Part shown: piece by piece, positions 7,257 to 11,294 of the stretch
Numbering within the stretch: the stretch's first letter is position 1
Layout: each line of letters starts with the position of its first letter
Source of the DNA: Saccoglossus kowalevskii
Lineage: Eukaryota; Hemichordata; Enteropneusta; Harrimaniidae
Assembly (NCBI RefSeq): GCF_000003605.2
Contig: NW_003135334.1
Coordinates: 615,855-627,148 of the forward strand
Reading direction: 5' to 3'
Length of the DNA stretch: 11,294 bases
The notes under the pieces: model-generated
Told to the model about the DNA's origin: nothing
Database searches by the model: none
The model's input: only the letters and a program-made list of their open reading frames with translations
Translations under genes and position numbers: made by a program

Positions 7257-10200
7257 CTTACATCCGTGATTTCATCGTACTTGCATATTTAGAGTAGGCG
7301 CTCCAGCTAATATTTGATAATTTTATTATTATATGATATTGTTCAGTGGTACCAATTTTTCTGATTAAACATGCTTTTGTGGTTGATACAATGGACAGCT
7401 CATCTGCCAAATTATATACAGAGAAACTATAGTCGCTCGTAAAATTATCTGCTTTGACTCAATGATTGTATTTATTTGCGTGAACTTATTTATACCACAT
7501 TCTTGAAAATGTACATTGATGATGAAGTGCGCTATGGGCATCACTGCGTCGCATCAAATGTTACTAATCATTCTTCGCTTTTCAACTCACGAATTGGCAT
7601 TAATGATCTGTTTGAGGATGGTTACAACCTGTATGAAAATAGTGACGTCATATCCGCCATTTAATACCTGTTAATGATTAATTTACATGTGTACTGGTAT
7701 AGTGTGCATTAGTAGCGTATTGTTGCAAATCACAATGTTTACTAAAGGTCATATGTTGCTGCATACGGGCTAGGTAATAATATTCTTTCGAGCATTCTGA
7801 AGTGCTTTTCTGACTCGTATTTCATGATAAATCTTGTCAACGTGCACAATCCACAACATGTGATGTTTGCGTATCTATAAAATAGATCCGATTCAATGTG
7901 TCTAGACAGAATCCCCCCGTTACTGAGATAGTATGTCGTGATGAACGCTTTTGACGACCGTCTTGTGGTGTCCTTGATATTTTTGCGATACCATGTTACA
8001 AACATCAAATATAGATATTGTCATTGCGTGCAATAGATGAAGATAATAGTGACACTTTATTTGTAAATAGATTTATTGCTTTTACTAAATTGTTCTTTAT
8101 TAGGTTATAAGTGGTCATTGAACATGTTTATTATAAATAATCAGGCACATTATTTTGTACATCGTTGTCCAACTGTATTATTGTACAATCATTCATTAGC
8201 GTACACGCCATGTTTTGTTAGATGGTGTGTCGCAATAAACGCTGTGTTTATTATGTTTATTGAAAAGACTGATGTTAACACGATGTATTTAGATATACGA
8301 GTCGACGTTCTGCCTTGTTGTACATCCATTGCAGGTGTGAAACAGTATATCTTTTTCTGATTGCTGGCCGTCAGCGGTAAATAGTATCCTGATTATTACT
8401 CAGTAGGTAGCAATGGAATTGACCATACGGGGAATTCTGAACACTCTAAGCTAGTTTGTGTGTATGTTATTTGAAGAGAGATCCTCAAATGCCGCTAGTA
8501 ATGCCACTGTGTGTAGCATTGTAATCTATCGCGTGTTCAAATCATTGGCGTGTATTGACCTGAACGTGAATTGTGACCGACCAGTGACGTTAGTAATTGC
8601 TTTGCTGTACCAAATAACATCGTATGATATGTACTGATGTATAACAAAGAAGTTTTAACGTGTCTCGTTTAACCTCCTTGACAGTATAGCCGAGTAAACA
8701 GACGACCATTATTACCAATTACACGAAAAATTAAAAACAGAACTATATTGTTGTATCCATTGCGAACTATGTAAATCAAGCTACTAGTATTTTGTAAAAC
8801 ATATAAGAACATCGATCATACTCATGTTGAATCACTCTGTTACCAGGGTTACAGAATTCACACACTGTCATGGTTTCCGGTATTGCAATACAATACATAC
8901 TGTTTTTCCACATTTCAAAATATGGTAAAATCCAAAACCAATGAAACGTATTTGTTCGAAGTCTTACCAGCGCGTTACTAAGGCGACGACTAAGGTAAAT
9001 TAGCACCACATCGGAATGGGCGGTTGAAAGTGTCACTACACTGAGACTCGCAATGAAATGTGATTGACGAGTAGCTTATATTTTCAAACAATATTTTACT
9101 TTAATTTCAGAATATTTACGTAACACAGAGTATAACTATCATGTCGCCCTGTGACGTGGTATATTTTATTAAAACTATTTATATCAACCATACATAACAT
9201 AGAAAGACAGGTATTGTAAAACCTAATATATCTGTCAGCGGAGGACATACGAGGAGACTGAGATAATGCGGAGTACGGTCGGCATCCAATAATAGACATC
9301 TGACAGTACCATATAAGTAGATTTATATTTATCCGCTAGGTAAACTGTATCCAGTAACACGTTGCTGATTGCAATTAAGATTTACAACTAAAAATAAACC
9401 CGGAAGATGATAGGAAATCAAATCAAGTAGAAATATGAATCAAAACGGGAATTGGAATAGAAATAACATAGTTACTGATTTTAGTCGCATGTTATGTACC
9501 TGCGATTTTAGTGGACGCCATTTACTTACTGTTCATATCAGTTGTAGCTGTTGACCAGAACATGAGCTTTGTATTTTGTACAAACGAACCACTGGCCAAC
9601 CTATAAATATTATGGAAACACTGGTCAATACCATCGTATAAAGAACATTTTATTTGACAGGGAGATTGTGAAATTGAAAAGAGTCAAAATTTCGCTTGAA
9701 AAAAATGACAGAATCGCAGAATTTTGCCATTGTAAGGTATAACATTTGTTTTATTATTTAGGTTTGCAAAAAATGCACCAACGATGCCATGGAAACGCAG
9801 TTAGACAGCATCGTGCCCACAAACCCAGATAACATTCGGATTGAATCAGTGCTTTTGCATATTGAACTTATTACGAAAAATTACCCTCATTAGGTATATG
9901 TGTACTGCGCAGAAAAAAAGGGTTGGTGAAACGGGTCATTCTTATTTCTAATCATATATTCGTGTTTTGATTTGAATGTATTTGCATAATGGAAAGAAAC
10001 AAATATTCAATAAAATTAAATGTCGGATTATAATGCACGATTTTTAATATACTAGTAAATTAAAATAATCACAGATCAACTTCGGTGTAACATGTAAAGT
10101 GTGTGACAAGTAACTACTGAGTAATACCAAGCATGGTCGGATAAAAATAACCTCATCACCTAATCTACCATTCCTAAAACAACCACTGTGTTCAGTCATA

Positions 10201-10555
10201 TACCTACTGTATCGGAAACAGCGCACCACGTCTACAAGATGTATTCAATTAAAACTCTCGCTTGACATGATAGTAATGAGATGTCGCGGTTCAACTACAG
10301 GACACTTGAACTTTAGGACAAAACCACGGATGTCACTCAGCATCCAGCATCATTGCATGTTATTAGTTATCTGTAGCTGCTGTTATCACGGCAACCCCGC
10401 CGCGTGACTTCATTTAAACGGGTCAACGACTGTTTAGATTCTATCAATATTAGAGTATGCATAAAGAGCAATTAAAAATACAATTTAGGGATCAGAATTG
10501 TTTGCGATAACAATTTCCGCCATGTTTAAATCTATCAATAGGCTTTATTTGTATA
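7257..10555. other. long non-coding stretch, no gene recognised
   Basis: About 3.3 kb without a supported gene. The longest open frame in the window (8076-8360, + strand, 94 codons) starts at TTG and matches nothing I know. Reverse-strand frames running from 8008 down to 7742, 9036 down to 8776, 9299 down to 9096 and 10229 down to 10044, and the forward frame at 7476-7664, are likewise unrecognised. They show no shared splice framework. A small less A/T-rich patch at about 10377-10437 contains CACGGCAACCCCGCCGCGTG but is too short to be a CpG island. Confidence 0.6.
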
Positions 10556-10563
10556 TTTTTTTT
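10556..10563. repeat. T8 homopolymer
   Basis: A short T-run in an A/T-rich setting, listed for completeness. A T9 run at 10877-10885 is similar. Neither adjoins a recognisable RNA gene, so a polymerase III terminator role is unsupported. Confidence 0.8.

Positions 10564-11294
<731 letters not shown>

Noticed and set aside
7742-8008. 88-codon reverse-strand frame with a comparatively protein-like composition.
   Set aside because: No recognisable domain and no convincing exon boundaries. A small exon cannot be excluded, but nothing positively supports it.
8076-8360. 94-codon forward frame, the longest in the window.
   Set aside because: It starts with TTG, matches no family I know and has random-looking composition; a TTG start is not expected for a nuclear eukaryotic gene.
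10261-10310. GGTTCAACTAC, similar to a tRNA B box.
   Set aside because: No A box at suitable distance and no cloverleaf arms could be found around it.

Overview
The window looks like eukaryotic, probably invertebrate, non-coding DNA, either intergenic or from inside a long intron. By eye it is about two thirds A+T. No open frame exceeds about 95 codons on either strand, and several of the longest begin with TTG rather than ATG. There are no operon-like runs of frames, ribosome-binding sites, recognisable tRNA or rRNA genes, CRISPR arrays or prokaryotic mobile-element genes. I recognise no intact host gene and no convincing exon.

The only protein-level homology I can support is a decayed 3' piece of a non-LTR retrotransposon (LINE) of the Jockey/CR1 type, on the + strand at about 4116-4636. 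It is split over three reading frames and covers only the region downstream of the reverse transcriptase active site. This kind of element is common in arthropods, which is the main reason for suggesting an arthropod, perhaps an insect. The lineage is an inference and is not secure.

Layout. 1-344 has nothing recognisable. 345-640 holds two or three diverged direct repeats. 641-2560 is featureless apart from short simple repeats. 2561-2645 is an 18-bp imperfect inverted repeat that may be a small foldback element. 2766-2845 carries (TAA)n and (AATAT)4 tracts. 3197-3206 is a C10 run. 3833-4110 is an old degenerate tandem array with a period of about 66 bp. The LINE remnant follows directly, and after it comes an A/T-rich stretch that may be its 3' end. 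4728-11195 has no recognisable gene, only small hairpins, a short direct repeat and T-runs. The window ends inside a 99-nt uninterrupted (AT)n microsatellite at 11196-11294.

No genes act together here, and I found no evidence for a new biological system. The points most worth checking are the degenerate tandem array and its junction with the LINE remnant, the 2561-2645 foldback, and the terminal (AT)n tract, which may coincide with an assembly break.
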